Below, in pieces: positions 11,301 to 20,671 of a stretch of DNA of 64,000 nucleotides. Origin of the DNA: Sva-07 sp963743825 (GTDB lineage Bacteria > Actinomycetota > Acidimicrobiia > Acidimicrobiales > Ilumatobacteraceae); assembly GCA_963743825.1 (NCBI GenBank), contig CAVURC010000020.1:324817-388816 (forward strand), written 5' to 3'. The position numbers and the translations under genes were made by a program. Positions within the stretch are counted from its first letter, which is position 1; every line of letters begins with the position of its first letter. The notes under the pieces were generated by a model, which saw only the letters and a program-made list of their open reading frames with translations, searched no databases and was not told where the DNA came from.

Positions 11301-13368
11301 CACCGCCTCCATCACCGACCCAGGCACCAACGACACCCACACCTGCACCATCGACTGGGGCGACAGCACCACCACCACCCGGCACCATCACGCCCGACAC
11401 CATCACACCCGGCACGAGCACCTGCACCGCCACCCACACCTACACCACCGCCGCCACCCACACCGTCACCATCACCGCCACCGACGACAACGACGCCACC
11501 GCAACCACCACCACCAACATCACCACCCAACCCGCCCACTGTCGGCAATGCGGTGCCGGTTGCGGTGGCGCAGAGTGTGGATACACCCGAAGACACCGCG
11601 CTCGCGATCACGCTCGCGGGCAGCGACGCCGACGCAACCGACGTGCTGTCGTTCAGCGTCGCATCGCAACCCACACACGGAACACTCTCGGGCACAACCC
11701 CGAACCTGACCTACACACCCGACACCAACTTCAACGGCAACGACTCGTTCACCTTCACCGCCAACGACGGCACCGACACCTCCGAACCCGCCACGATCTC
11801 CGTCACCGTGGCGCCCGTCAACGACGCCCCCACCATCACCACACCCGCATCGCTCGCCACCACCGAAGGCACCACACGTGCCGATCACTGCCACCGTCGC
11901 CGACCTCGACGGCGACACCGTGACCGTCACATGGAACGTCGCCCCCGGCCCCGACGTCGACAGCGGCGCCACCTGCGCGATCGCCGACCTCGCCAGCACC
12001 ACCATCACCTGCACCGACAACGGCACCTACACCCTCACCGCCACCGCATCCGACGGCAACGCGACCGCAGCAGCACCAACCGAACTCACCGTCACCAACG
12101 CCAACCCCAACGTCACCATCACCAGCGCCCCCACCGGACCCCTCCCCAACGCAACACCCGTCGACATCACCGCCTCCATCACCGACCCAGGCACCAACGA
12201 CACCCACACCTGCACCATCGACTGGGGCGACAGCACCACCACCACCGGCACCATCACACCCGACACCATCACACCCGGCACGAGCACCTGCACCGCCACC
12301 CACACCTACACCACCGCCGCCACCCACACCGTCACCATCACCGCCACCGACGACAACGACGCCACCGCAACCACCACCACCAACATCACCACCCAAGCCT
12401 CCAACCGCCCACCGACCGCCAACGCCACGACACCTGTCGGCAGTTTCCGGCGTGGCGACTGCCCTGACGCTGTCGGGCTCTGACCCGGACGGCGACACAC
12501 TGTCCTACGTCATCGTGTCGGCACCCTCTCACGGCTCACTGAGCGGCACCGGACCCGTCGTCACCTACACCAGCGCTGCGGGCTATGTCGGCGTCGACTC
12601 GTTCTCCTTCGCCGTCAGCGACGGCATCAGTCAGTCGCCGGCGGTCACGGCGGCGATCACGGTGACCGCCGCTCCGACCGGAGCGCGACTGTTGGTGGCC
12701 CACGACGCTGCGAGGTCGCAACAACGTCGTGCGCTCGACGGCGCCGTGTTGACAGGCGGCGCGAGCGCCTACATCTTCGTCGAACCGAACGGGATGCAGA
12801 AGATCGTCCGGGTGAGTTTCCTTCTCGACGAAGCTCCGTTCTCCGTCGAATCCAGCGCACCATTCGACTTCGCAGGCACGTCGCTCTCCCGCTCCTGCCA
12901 CGCATGCCTGCCAACGGCGTACCCATTCGAATCGAACCTTCTCGCGCTCGGCAAGCATCGCCTCACCGCAGTCGTGCACTTCGGCAACGGTTCACAGACG
13001 ACACTGAACGCAACGTTCACGATCGCAAACACCACATCGCACAGCCTGCTGGTGTCGTCGTCGTCCACACGATCTGCGCCGGTGCCACTCACCGACGCAA
13101 CGCTGTCGGGACGGCGATACGTGTTCGTCGGCGCGGCGAGCGACCCGATCGCGGGTCTACGAACCGTGAGGTGTTCCTGATCGACGGCAAGGTCGTCGGA
13201 ATCGATGGGTCGGCGCCGTACGACGCACGAGGAACACGCCCCGACGGGAAAGCGAACTCGTTCGACACGCGCACCTTGCGCAACGGTCGGCACCGGCTGA
13301 CCGCAATCGTCCTCCTCACCGGAGGTGCCAGGGTCGTGTACAACTCCGACTTCAGCGTCACGAACTGA
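2351..13368 (+). CDS. Giant exported repeat protein with gingipain-like (clan CD) protease domain, multiply frameshifted
   Basis: Translated piecewise, this is one protein of roughly 3,650 residues. The ATG at 2351 opens a signal peptide (basic N-terminus, hydrophobic core, ending near PAAHAAS). Next come tandem cadherin/VCBS-like domains with DPDGD and YYTPNAGFAG motifs (2498-5700). A protease region follows (about 6700-9040), in which GHFDH and SMGCHSGL supply the His/Cys dyad of C25-type peptidases (Cys codon 8714-8716). After that come Ig-like domains (9194-10520), two cadherin-plus-PKD units (10683-12403), another cadherin-like domain, and two related C-terminal domains ending SDFSVTN. 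No sortase motif or C-terminal membrane anchor is visible. It probably acts at or beyond the cell surface in adhesion or proteolysis. Frame changes number more than a dozen, mostly before 6700 and near 9040, 10490, 11210, 11380, 12440 and 13160; sequencing error is the likelier cause. Confidence 0.75.
2498..5196 (+). repeat. Four near-identical ~603-base tandem repeats plus a half copy
   Basis: Units begin at PVAR/PVAV codons near 2498, 3102, 3705, 4310 and 4913 (spacings 604, 603, 605, 603 bases). The fifth keeps only the first half before diverging at 5197. Each unit encodes about 200 residues, i.e. two cadherin-like domains: one with NDFDPDGD and GFAGIETITYTLRD, the other with TDYFYVYQGSSVGFS and SEPSNNGTLTG. 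Near-identity over whole units points to recent duplication or gene conversion, and to a hotspot for copy-number change or assembly collapse. Confidence 0.9.
10683..12403 (+). repeat. Two near-identical ~867-base units (cadherin-like + PKD-like)
   Basis: The second copy starts at 11550, repeating the VPVAVAQSVDTPEDTAL segment and everything after it. Each unit encodes a VCBS/cadherin-like domain ending in VAPVNDAPTI, a linking domain with DLDGDTVTVTWNV, and a PKD-like domain with CTIDWGDSTTT and ATHTYTTAATHTVTITA. Copies differ by a few substitutions and by small indels that break the frame. Confidence 0.9.
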
Positions 13369-13373
13369 CCGCG

Positions 13374-16300
13374 TTACGAACAAGCCGCCGTCACGAACCT
13401 GGTGGGGGTGTCACCACCCCCAACGCATACCAGTTGTGCGAGCGACGTGGCGATGCGTTCCTCATCACCGTCCATTCGCCCGATGGCCATCGATGCCAGG
13501 GCAACCTCATAATCGAGACCGTCACGAGTCGTGAGTTCGAGGGCCTGCTCGAAGTACGGCGCGAGCGCCACGGTATCACCCGAGAGCCGTCTCACACGAG
13601 CCTCCAGCCGGGCCAGCGTTCCGGGTAGCACCGGGACGTCGCCGATGCGGTCGAGAGCCTCGTGAGCAGCGGTGGCCGCGTCGAGCGCTGCAGCAGTTGC
13701 CGCCTCACCTGCCAGCACGTGGATTTCGACGAGCCGGACGAGCGAGTCGACGACAAGATCCTCAGCTCCGAGTTCTCTGAACTGCACGAGCGCATCCGAC
13801 TGCAGACGCAGAGCGTCGGCACTCCTTCCTCTCCATGCCGCGATCCGTGACAGACCACTGATGGTCATGACTGTCCCGAGGGGATAACTCGCCGCCTGCA
13901 GCACCCGGTTCGCCCTCTCCAGCAACGCCTCCGCCTCGTCCAATCGGCCCTGGACCGTCAACATTTCGGCGACGTTGTTGTCGGCAAGTGCAGCGCCGAC
14001 GACATCGCCGGCCCGCTGATAGAGGTCGGAACTCCTCCCGAAATCCTTGATTGCATCGGCGATTCGGGACTCCTGCCAGGAGGTGGTGCCACGGTTCAGG
14101 AACAGATTCGCCAAACCGATCGAATCGTCGAGCTCAGTGAGCAGCGTGAGCGCCATCTGCTCGTGGGCGGCTCGTTCGGGAAGCACCAGCGAGGCGCAAC
14201 ACCACTCGGCGAGCAGGTGCGCCTGCGCCGCTACCGCCCGATCATCTGCTTGGTCGGGGTCGCTCAACAGCTCCTCGCAGACTTGGAGGCAATCACGCCA
14301 CTGCCCGCGGTAGTTGTAGATGCTCGCCCGAGCGAGTCGAAGGTAGGCGCCGGCCACCGGATCCGGACAGGCCTTGATCGCTCGGGCAGTCAACGTCAGA
14401 CCGGCCCGGTACCTGCCGAGCTTCTCGAGCAAGCGGGCGCGATCGACGGCGATCAGCGCGCGCCCCCCCGCGTCGCTGAGCCGTGTTCGCGTCGACGAGC
14501 GCTTCGAGTGCAGCCTCCGGATGGCCCGCTCGTTCGGCGGCGAATGCCAAGCGGCGGAACGTGGCGCCGCGGACCGACGCCGACACGTCGAGGCGTCGCT
14601 GAGCAGCGACGACATCCGCGAGCAGCGACTCGCCGATCTCCATCGCTCCTCGTTCGATTGCGGCTTCGGCCGCGTCGCTGCCCCAACGAACGATCCGCTC
14701 GGGGAGCCCCGACCCGGCAGCGTGGAACGCGAGTGCACTCACCGGGTCGGCGATCGGCACCGAGTCGCCCCATTCCTCGATGATGTCCAGAGCTCGCCGA
14801 TGTACTGCACGTCGGCGACGCACCGACAACCCTTCATACGCGGCGAGGCGAACGAGATCGTTGCGAAAGCGCACGGTGTCACCGTCGACGATCACCAGGT
14901 CGCCAAGCTCCGCTTCCCAAGTTCGGGCCACAGCGAGATCAGACCCGTTCGAGCACACGGCTCAGCGAGCTCCCGGTCCATCGACGAACCCAGCACCGAG
15001 GCATCCCGGATGAGCTCGCGGCCGGCGATCGGGAGCTGATCGATACGGGCTGCGAGGAGGCGTTCGATCGTCGAGGGATACGACGTGGTCCAAGTAGACG
15101 ACGACGTCGACGACGACGCTGCCGAATCCGCGACGGTGCGCGCAAGCTCCACCAGATACAGCGGGTTGCCCGCCGCGGACTCACGCAGTCTCGCGAGCGT
15201 CGCATCGCTCGCCGCCAACGCAGGGAGTTCATTGATGAGCAGTTGGTTCGCGTCCTCGTCGTCGATCGGGCGCAACTCGATGGTCGTCGTCGGTGACGGC
15301 ACGCTCCCGTCTGGTCGCCGGGTGAAGACGACCGCGACCTCGCGTTCGGGTATCGCGCACAGCGACTCGAGCACCAGGCGCGATGCATCGTCGATCCAGT
15401 GCACGTCCTCGATCACGATCACACCACCGCGGCCCGCAACCGTCACGACGAACTCAGCCGTCACGGCGTTGAGCCGGTCGGTGCGGAACTTGTTGTCGAG
15501 CGCCTCGACCTCAGCGGTTGAGGGAACGCTTGCGCCGATCACGTCGGCGATCAGCGGGAGCCACGGCAGCAACCCCTTCGCGGAACGCTTCACGAACGTC
15601 GTGAGCGCGGTTCCCGCGCTGGATTCGTCCTCACGCCCGCCGATTCCTGCGGCGGTCCGGATGAGGCGTCGAAATGGAAGATACGGCGATTCCACTTCGT
15701 GGGGCTCGGCGCACGCATCACGAGCCATCGATGCGAGGTGTCGGTGTCTCGAGCTTCATGCCACAGCCGCGACTTCCCGGAGCCGACCGGCCCGACGAGG
15801 TCCACGATTCCACCGTCAGCCACCAGGCGTCGCAGCTCGGCCAGCTCGTCGTCGCGGCCCACCAGGATTGGATCAGAGCCGGGGGGAGGCCCTCCGGCAT
15901 CGCCCTCCACCACCCGTCCGATCAAGAATGCTTGAACAGGCGCCTTCTTGCCCTTCACGAGGAACGGCTCGAGTGGCGTCGATTCGAATCGACCGGGGCA
16001 CGCGCCGTGGAGCCGTTCGCCGGCCATGATCTCACCGGGTTGCGCTCGTGACATCAGGCGCGCGGCCAGGTTCGTTGCATCACCCATGACGATGTAGGTG
16101 CATCGTCGGGGATGGCCCGTGTCGCCGACGAAGACGACGCCCAGATTTGCTCCGATCCGCAGTGGGAGCGGCGTCTGCTCGGTGATCCGCCGCAACACAC
16201 GAAGCAGCCGCTCGCCGTCTCGCTCGGTCGCTGTTGGCGCACCGGAGATGAGCGTCCACCGAACCGAGTTCGCCTCGGCCTGCGTTTCGAGCCAGCACAC

Positions 16301-17188
16301 GTCGAACTCGGCAGCTGCCCTGTCGACGATCTCGGTGATCTCGCGGATCCGCTGGTGCAGGCGTTCGACTCCGTCGGAGACGAGCATGTCGTCGGTTCCG
16401 TTGAGGCGGATGAACGCCATCGCTACTTGTTTGAGCTCCCCTGCTCGGTGTTGGGCGTCGACCAGCGAGTGGAACTGCGTCGGCAACAACCGCCTGATGT
16501 CGCCGTCGTCGGCAGGACATCTCGAGGGTGGAACCGTTGGATCGCCGGTTGCCACCCGTCCCGTTCGCAGCTTGGCAGCGCCGCCCTTCGATGTCGTGAC
16601 CCACGACGCCGGAAGGGCTGCGGCGAGCTCGTCGTTGATGAGCGCTTCGCCCGCGTTGGCGAGCGCCTCGAGCCTCGCCATCTCGGTGCTCACCGGCCCG
16701 GTAACCATCAGTGCTCGACGCAAGGCCCCGATCAAGTGGTATGCCTGCGTGCCCGACGCCATCCCGCACGACATCCGCAACCGAACACCACCCAGTGGCG
16801 TCTGGATCAAACCGTCTCGTTCCATGAAGTCGAACATGCGGGCCGCTGCGGTGGCGGCCCGTCGTTCGTGATCCACTCCGTCGTAGAGGACCACCATGGC
16901 GTCGCCGCCGAACTCGAGGACGTCACCGCCGACACCGAACACCTCGTCGATCAACCCCTCGAAGATCGTGTTGAGCACATCGTTGATGTGTTCCGCTCCA
17001 CTGCGACCCAACCGGGCCAGTCGCTCCGTCAGACTCGTGAATCCCGACACGTCGAAGAACGCGAGTGTGCCGGTGACCTCGCTCCAACCCCCGTCGGGGT
17101 GCGATGCGAGCGTCGAAAGCGCATGATCGGAGACGTACGGATGCAGCAAGTGCCGGAAATCCGCCTGGAGCAGTTGTTGAGCGGTCAT
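13374..17188 (-). CDS. Class III nucleotide cyclase (C1-C2)-ATPase-TPR protein, frameshifted
   Basis: Translated piecewise, ~1,270 residues. The first cyclase half (residues ~38-200) has FFDVSGFT with Asp46 and EFGGDAMVVLYDG with Asp96, the two metal-binding aspartates. The second half (~255-425) lacks them but carries YIVMGDATNLAARL (Asn373, Arg377), the transition-state residues missing from the first half. The two halves should therefore build one active site, as in soluble adenylyl cyclase ADCY10, whose C1-C2-ATPase-TPR order this protein shares. The usual base-selecting lysine is not obvious, so ATP, GTP, CTP or UTP specificity is open. An ATPase follows (Walker A GPVGSGKS at ~466, later GGVIVIEDVHWIDD), then TPR-like repeats to the end. 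Frames change near 15690, 14950 and at a seven-C run near 14465. It starts 171 bases from, and divergent to, a PycTM-like gene. Confidence 0.85.
13401..13421 (+). terminator. Hairpin just past the giant gene's stop
   Basis: GGGGGTG-TCAC-CACCCCC is a perfect 7-base stem with a 4-base loop, 32 bases after the giant gene's stop. It lies inside the 3' end of the convergent cyclase gene and has no T-run, so it is a weak terminator candidate and may only be coding sequence. Confidence 0.2.
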
Positions 17189-17359
17189 GGGTCAGCAGTC
17201 GTGAGCGAACGGCCCACCATCGACCGCGCCGCCGCCCGACGACCCTCACATCGTGACCCGTACACGAATCCCGGTCAAGCCACATCGGAGCCGGTGACGG
17301 AGGTCTGTTACTGTCTCACCAGCACGATGGCGGCGCGGGACGCTGGACGGGAGTGAGCA
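17189..17359. promoter_or_regulatory. Divergent promoter region between cyclase and PycTM-like gene
   Basis: These 171 bases separate two divergent starts, so both promoters must lie here or overlap the 5' ends. I see no strong palindrome. GGGAG lies 7 bases before the ATG of the PycTM-like gene. Confidence 0.45.
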
Positions 17360-17878
17360 ATGTCGGACGGGACCGAGGAATCCGTAGTCGAGCCATACGT
17401 ACTCAGGTTGCTCGACGAGTGCCGCGAGGAGATCCGGATGTGCGACTCGAAGGCGAGCATCCTCTTCGCCGGTGTGGCGTTCGCTGCGGCACTTCTTGCC
17501 GGACAACTCGTCGACGATTCCACGTTGCTGCGACAGAGTGGTCCGGCCGTCGTGTTGCTGTCCGTGACAGCACTCGCAGCGCTGGGAGGTTCGATGTGGC
17601 TACTCGGGTTTGCTGTGGTGCCGCGTGTTGCCAATCCGACGCCAGGCCACGCTCGATACTTCGAGGAACAAGCATTGTTCGAGACTTCCGACTCACTGCT
17701 CGCCGTGGTTGCGGAAGACGCGAAGTCGTCCGTCGAACGCCACGCCCAGCAACTGCTGGTGCTCTCACGTATCGCACATCGCAAGTACGGCCACCTCCGC
17801 GTGGCGATGTACGCCGTGTGTGTCGCGGTCGTAGCGATGGCGGTGGCTGCGCCGATCGCCGCGACTCAGTCCGGCTGA
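17360..17878 (+). CDS. PycTM-like membrane protein (Pycsar effector family, DUF5706)
   Basis: 172 residues. An N-terminal amphipathic helix leads into ECREEIRMCDSKASILFAG, which matches the conserved D-x-KAS-I-L motif at the start of the first membrane helix in PycTM/DUF5706 proteins. Hydrophobic helices lie at about residues 33-52, 60-87 and 148-168, with a charged cytoplasmic-type segment between the second and third. In Pycsar antiphage systems, a pyrimidine cyclase makes cCMP or cUMP on infection and the TM effector then damages the membrane. Here the only nearby cyclase is the divergent C1-C2-ATPase-TPR gene, far larger than a standard PycC. The family match is from motif and topology only; a functional pairing is inference. 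Confidence 0.68.
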   Translation: MSDGTEESVVEPYVLRLLDECREEIRMCDSKASILFAGVAFAAALLAGQLVDDSTLLRQSGPAVVLLSVTALAALGGSMWLLGFAVVPRVANPTPGHARYFEEQALFETSDSLLAVVAEDAKSSVERHAQQLLVLSRIAHRKYGHLRVAMYAVCVAVVAMAVAAPIAATQSG

Positions 17879-18107
17879 CGTCGCCCGGTCCGACATCGCG
17901 ATTGGCCCGCCACCCGACCCGCGTCGCCTGCCGAGCATGCCCGAGTGGTGAATCTTGGGGTCGTGCGGGCACGATCTGAGGCGAGTCGTCACCGACGTGA
18001 ACCTCGTCCTCGACGACCGAACCAAGGGCGTCCGACGTGACCTCAACACATCGACGAACCACGCAGTCATCCAGTCGACAATGGGCCCGGACCCGAGGCT
18101 CTTCGCT

Positions 18108-18275
18108 CTTCGCCCTTCGGCACGATGACGGCGTTCTCGAATCTGGCGTCCGCGGGCGAGATCGCGTCGTGGGGTGTCATGTCCACACCGGCCCTCGTCA
18201 TCGACGACGAAGTCGTGCTCTCCGGCCGCGTCCCGCCGGCCGACCAGATCAAACAACTCCTCACCGCCGCACCCT
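18108..18275 (+). pseudogene. Ars remnant: antisense arsM fragment joined to thioredoxin-like C-terminus
   Basis: Two fossils meet here. Bases ~18115-18149 match, with two mismatches, part of the arsM 3' region near 19967-20001, so they are an antisense arsM scrap. From 18153 to 18271 the sequence matches the C-terminal half of the thioredoxin-like gene (1583-1701), including SWGVMSTPALVIDDEV; the CxxC half is missing. An ATG at 18125 reads through both, but the product would lack the active site. The rest of the gap 17879-18284 shows no gene. Confidence 0.75.
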
Positions 18276-18284
18276 CGCGAGGCG

Positions 18285-18764
18285 ATGCTGATCCATCCTC
18301 GCGATGAACCACAGGAGTTCGTGCGTGCTGAAATTCCCGCGTGGCAACATGGGAGCTTGGACGACAGCAGCCAGGATCGGTACTACCACGGCACCCGAGC
18401 CGATCTGGGGCCCGGAGATCTCGTCGAGCCCGGCTACGTCTCGAACTTTGGCGGCCGGAGGAGGGCCAATCACGTCTATCTGACGGCCACTGTCGATGCC
18501 GCTGTCTGGGGAGCCGAACTGTCCGTCGGTGACGGCCCCGGCCGGATCTACATCGTGGAACCGACCGGGCCCATCGAGGACGACCCGAACTTGACGGACA
18601 AGAAGTTCCCTGGCAACCCGACGAAGTCCTACCGCTCTCGTGACCCGCTGCGCGTCACGGGCGAACTGACGGACTGGGAAGGACATCCCGCCGACGTCCT
18701 GCAAGCGATGAGGGATCATGTCGAACGCCTCGCCCAGCTCGGCATCGAGGCAATCGACGACTGA
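18285..18764 (+). CDS. arr: Rifamycin ADP-ribosyltransferase Arr
   Basis: Arr transfers ADP-ribose from NAD+ to the C23 hydroxyl of rifamycins, inactivating them in the cytoplasm. The short single-domain protein shows the family blocks in order: YYHGTRADLGPGDL, VYLTATVDAAVWGAEL, GRIYIVEPTGPIEDDPN, LTDKKFPGNPTKSYRS and LTDWEGHPADVLQAM. These cover the NAD-binding His/Tyr region and the conserved C-terminus. The start is uncertain: ATG at 18285 gives 159 residues, while GTG at 18321, just after an AGGAG, gives a length closer to other Arr proteins. It sits directly after the ars remnant, among arsenic and nitroreductase-like genes. No frameshift is seen. Confidence 0.93.
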   Translation: MLIHPRDEPQEFVRAEIPAWQHGSLDDSSQDRYYHGTRADLGPGDLVEPGYVSNFGGRRRANHVYLTATVDAAVWGAELSVGDGPGRIYIVEPTGPIEDDPNLTDKKFPGNPTKSYRSRDPLRVTGELTDWEGHPADVLQAMRDHVERLAQLGIEAIDD

Positions 18765-18874
18765 GCCGAACAGCTCGAGCCCACCGCACCTGAGCACTGG
18801 CCGTTGGGCTCTACCGACTTCCTGACCCGGGGTCCACGCTGGAGGCGAAGCATCGACGATGAAGGGAGAGTGGC

Positions 18875-19363
18875 ATGGGCACCCAGACGACCCAGCCAGC
18901 GAAGTTGCCGCCAGCGTGGTTCAAGCACCTCTTCTGGCGGGGCCACCGGTTCCTCTACCGACTCGTCGGCGGACGCGTCCTGTGGACCCCGAAGAGCAAG
19001 CGCGGCTGGGGTGCGATGCACCTCACGACGATCGGCCGGAAATCGGGCCGAACACGCAGCGTCATCGTCGGCTACATCGACGACGACACGATCCCCGTCG
19101 TGCTGGCGATGAACGGCTGGGACGAGGGCCATCCGGCGTGGTGGCTCAACCTCGAGGCCCACCCCGACACCGTCATCCGCCTCAAGGGTCAGCCGGAGCG
19201 CCCGGTTCGCGCTCGCAGCGCCGAGGGCGACGAGCGCGAGCGGCTGTGGCGGCTGTGGGCCGAGGTCGACGACGGGCTCGACGCCTATGCCGGCTCGCGC
19301 TCGACCGACACGCCCGTGATCGTCTTCGAACCACGCGACGCAGCGACCGACCACATCACCTGA
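18875..19363 (+). CDS. Deazaflavin (F420)-dependent nitroreductase-family protein
   Basis: 162 residues with the split-barrel fold signature of the Ddn/DUF385 family: MHLTTIGRKSGRTRSVIVGY, the strand that binds the deazaflavin cofactor, followed by GHPAWWLNLEAHPD. Family members use F420H2 to reduce quinones, nitro compounds or other electrophiles; many are membrane-associated in mycobacteria. GGGAGAG precedes the ATG. It converges on a second member of the same family, with an 8-base 3' overlap. The substrate is not predictable. Two such genes support an F420-making actinobacterium. Confidence 0.85.
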   Translation: MGTQTTQPAKLPPAWFKHLFWRGHRFLYRLVGGRVLWTPKSKRGWGAMHLTTIGRKSGRTRSVIVGYIDDDTIPVVLAMNGWDEGHPAWWLNLEAHPDTVIRLKGQPERPVRARSAEGDERERLWRLWAEVDDGLDAYAGSRSTDTPVIVFEPRDAATDHIT

Positions 19364-19844
19364 CGCGCTGCACGTCGCGCACTTCGAACACCGGGTACCC
19401 CTCGGCGATGGCGACGAAGTCGTCCAACGGGGCCCCCACCGCGACGGGAACATGTGGTCGACTACCTGGGGCGATCTTGACGTAGCGGGCCAGAATCGGG
19501 GCTCGTCGCTCGACCGGAACCTCGGTGAGATGGACCTGTCGACGCCGTCGCCGGCGCAGCACGGCGTCACCGTTGTTGGCTCGGACGTTGGCGACCCAAT
19601 TGCATTCGCCAAGCATTGACACGAGGTACCAGCGACCATCGAGATCTGCCATGCCGAGTGGCAATGAGGTGACCTTGCCGGAGATGCGGCCGGGCACTTC
19701 CAACGTCACCCAACGGCGCGGGAACAAGCCGGCGGCGAACAATCGACCCCAGAAGCGGGCGAACCACCGAGCATCCGCGTTCGCACGGCCACCGGCGTAC
19801 ATCTCGCGGGCACGCTGGTCCGAGATCGGCCACCTCGGCATCAT
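19356..19844 (-). CDS. Second deazaflavin-dependent (DUF385-like) protein, arsM-linked
   Basis: The protein has the LEVPGRISGKVTSLPLGMAD strand typical of DUF385/Ddn-like split barrels, then WYLVSMLGECNWVANVRANNG, the block that normally reads GxxxWVxNLRA. I chose the ATG at 19844 (ATG-ATG tandem), 8 bases after the arsM stop on the same strand, giving 162 residues and suggesting one transcript with arsM. The longer open frame overlaps arsM and is unlikely. A redox role with F420H2 is inferred from the family; a link to arsenic rests only on operon position. Confidence 0.75.
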   Translation of the reverse strand: MMPRWPISDQRAREMYAGGRANADARWFARFWGRLFAAGLFPRRWVTLEVPGRISGKVTSLPLGMADLDGRWYLVSMLGECNWVANVRANNGDAVLRRRRRRQVHLTEVPVERRAPILARYVKIAPGSRPHVPVAVGAPLDDFVAIAEGYPVFEVRDVQRVR

Positions 19845-19852
19845 CCGGGAAC

Positions 19853-20671
19853 TCAGCAGCAGCCAGTTCGAGCGGGCGGCCTGACGGCCTCGATCGTTGC
19901 CGACACCACGTAGTCGGTGATGCTGCGACCGGGTGCCCACTGCTCGATGAAGGACTTGCTCTCGTCCTTCGGCACGATGACGACGTTCTCGAATCCGGCG
20001 TCGAGCAGCATCGTGCGGAGTTCGGAGATGAGCGATGCCCCCGCCATGCAGCCGCTGTACAAGGTGAGGTCATTGCGAATCTCGTCGGGCAGTTCGGCCG
20101 ATGCCACGACATCGGAGATCGCCAGACGTCCACCGGGACGGAGCACTCGGTAGGCGTCGGCGAACACTGCGGCCTTGTCCGGCGAGAGATTGATCACGCA
20201 ATTCGAGATGATCACATCGACAGTGCTGTCGGCGACGGGCAGGTGTTCGATCTCGCCGAGTCGGAACTCGACGTTGTCGTATCCGCCCGTCTCCGCGTTG
20301 GCTCGTGCCTTGGACACCATCGCCGGCGTCATGTCGACCCCGATCACTCGACCGTTCGAGCCCACGGCACGGGCGGCGAGGAATGCATCGAAGCCGGCAC
20401 CGCTGCCGAGGTCGAGCACCGTCTCTCCCGACTTCATCGCTGCGATCGCGCCAGGATTCCCGCATCCGAGGCCGAGGTCTGCGCCGTCGGGGACCACAGC
20501 GAGGTCATCGTCGGAGTAGCCGAGCACCGTCGAATCCAACTGGGTGGGCGACGACGTGTCGCAGCACGATGATGCCGACGGCGAGCAACACCCGCCACTG
20601 TCACTCCCGGCGATCTGGCTGTAGGTCTCACGCACCGCGGCGCGGACTGCGTCGTTGGCTGTCGTACTCAT
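19853..20671 (-). CDS. arsM: Arsenite S-adenosylmethionine methyltransferase
   Basis: ArsM methylates As(III) with SAM, producing methylated and finally volatile arsines. The start at 20671 follows a strong AAGGAGG; the frame is open upstream without such a site. Motif I is VLDLGSGAGFDAF (from ~85). Three cysteines fit the As(III)-binding set: Cys70 in LGLGCGNP, Cys158 in IISNCVINLS and Cys208 in LYSGCMAGAS. Extra cysteine pairs lie near the N-terminus (GGCC, SSCC) and at the very end (TGCC), as in many ArsM proteins. A deazaflavin-dependent enzyme follows 8 bases downstream and a radical SAM gene diverges upstream. No frameshift is evident. Confidence 0.93.
   Translation of the reverse strand: MSTTANDAVRAAVRETYSQIAGSDSGGCCSPSASSCCDTSSPTQLDSTVLGYSDDDLAVVPDGADLGLGCGNPGAIAAMKSGETVLDLGSGAGFDAFLAARAVGSNGRVIGVDMTPAMVSKARANAETGGYDNVEFRLGEIEHLPVADSTVDVIISNCVINLSPDKAAVFADAYRVLRPGGRLAISDVVASAELPDEIRNDLTLYSGCMAGASLISELRTMLLDAGFENVVIVPKDESKSFIEQWAPGRSITDYVVSATIEAVRPPARTGCC

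Noticed and set aside
11167..12305. Glycine/valine-rich minus-strand ORFs opposite the PKD units, resembling PE-PGRS-like proteins
   Set aside because: They are the complement of Thr/Ala/Asp-rich PKD repeats and show no start site or family motif.
15085..16029. A 314-codon plus-strand ORF opposite the cyclase-ATPase
   Set aside because: Antisense to the ATPase with Walker motifs; Ser/Arg-rich with no recognisable domain.
18125..18307. A functional second thioredoxin-like protein
   Set aside because: The CxxC half is replaced by antisense arsM sequence, so the active site is absent.
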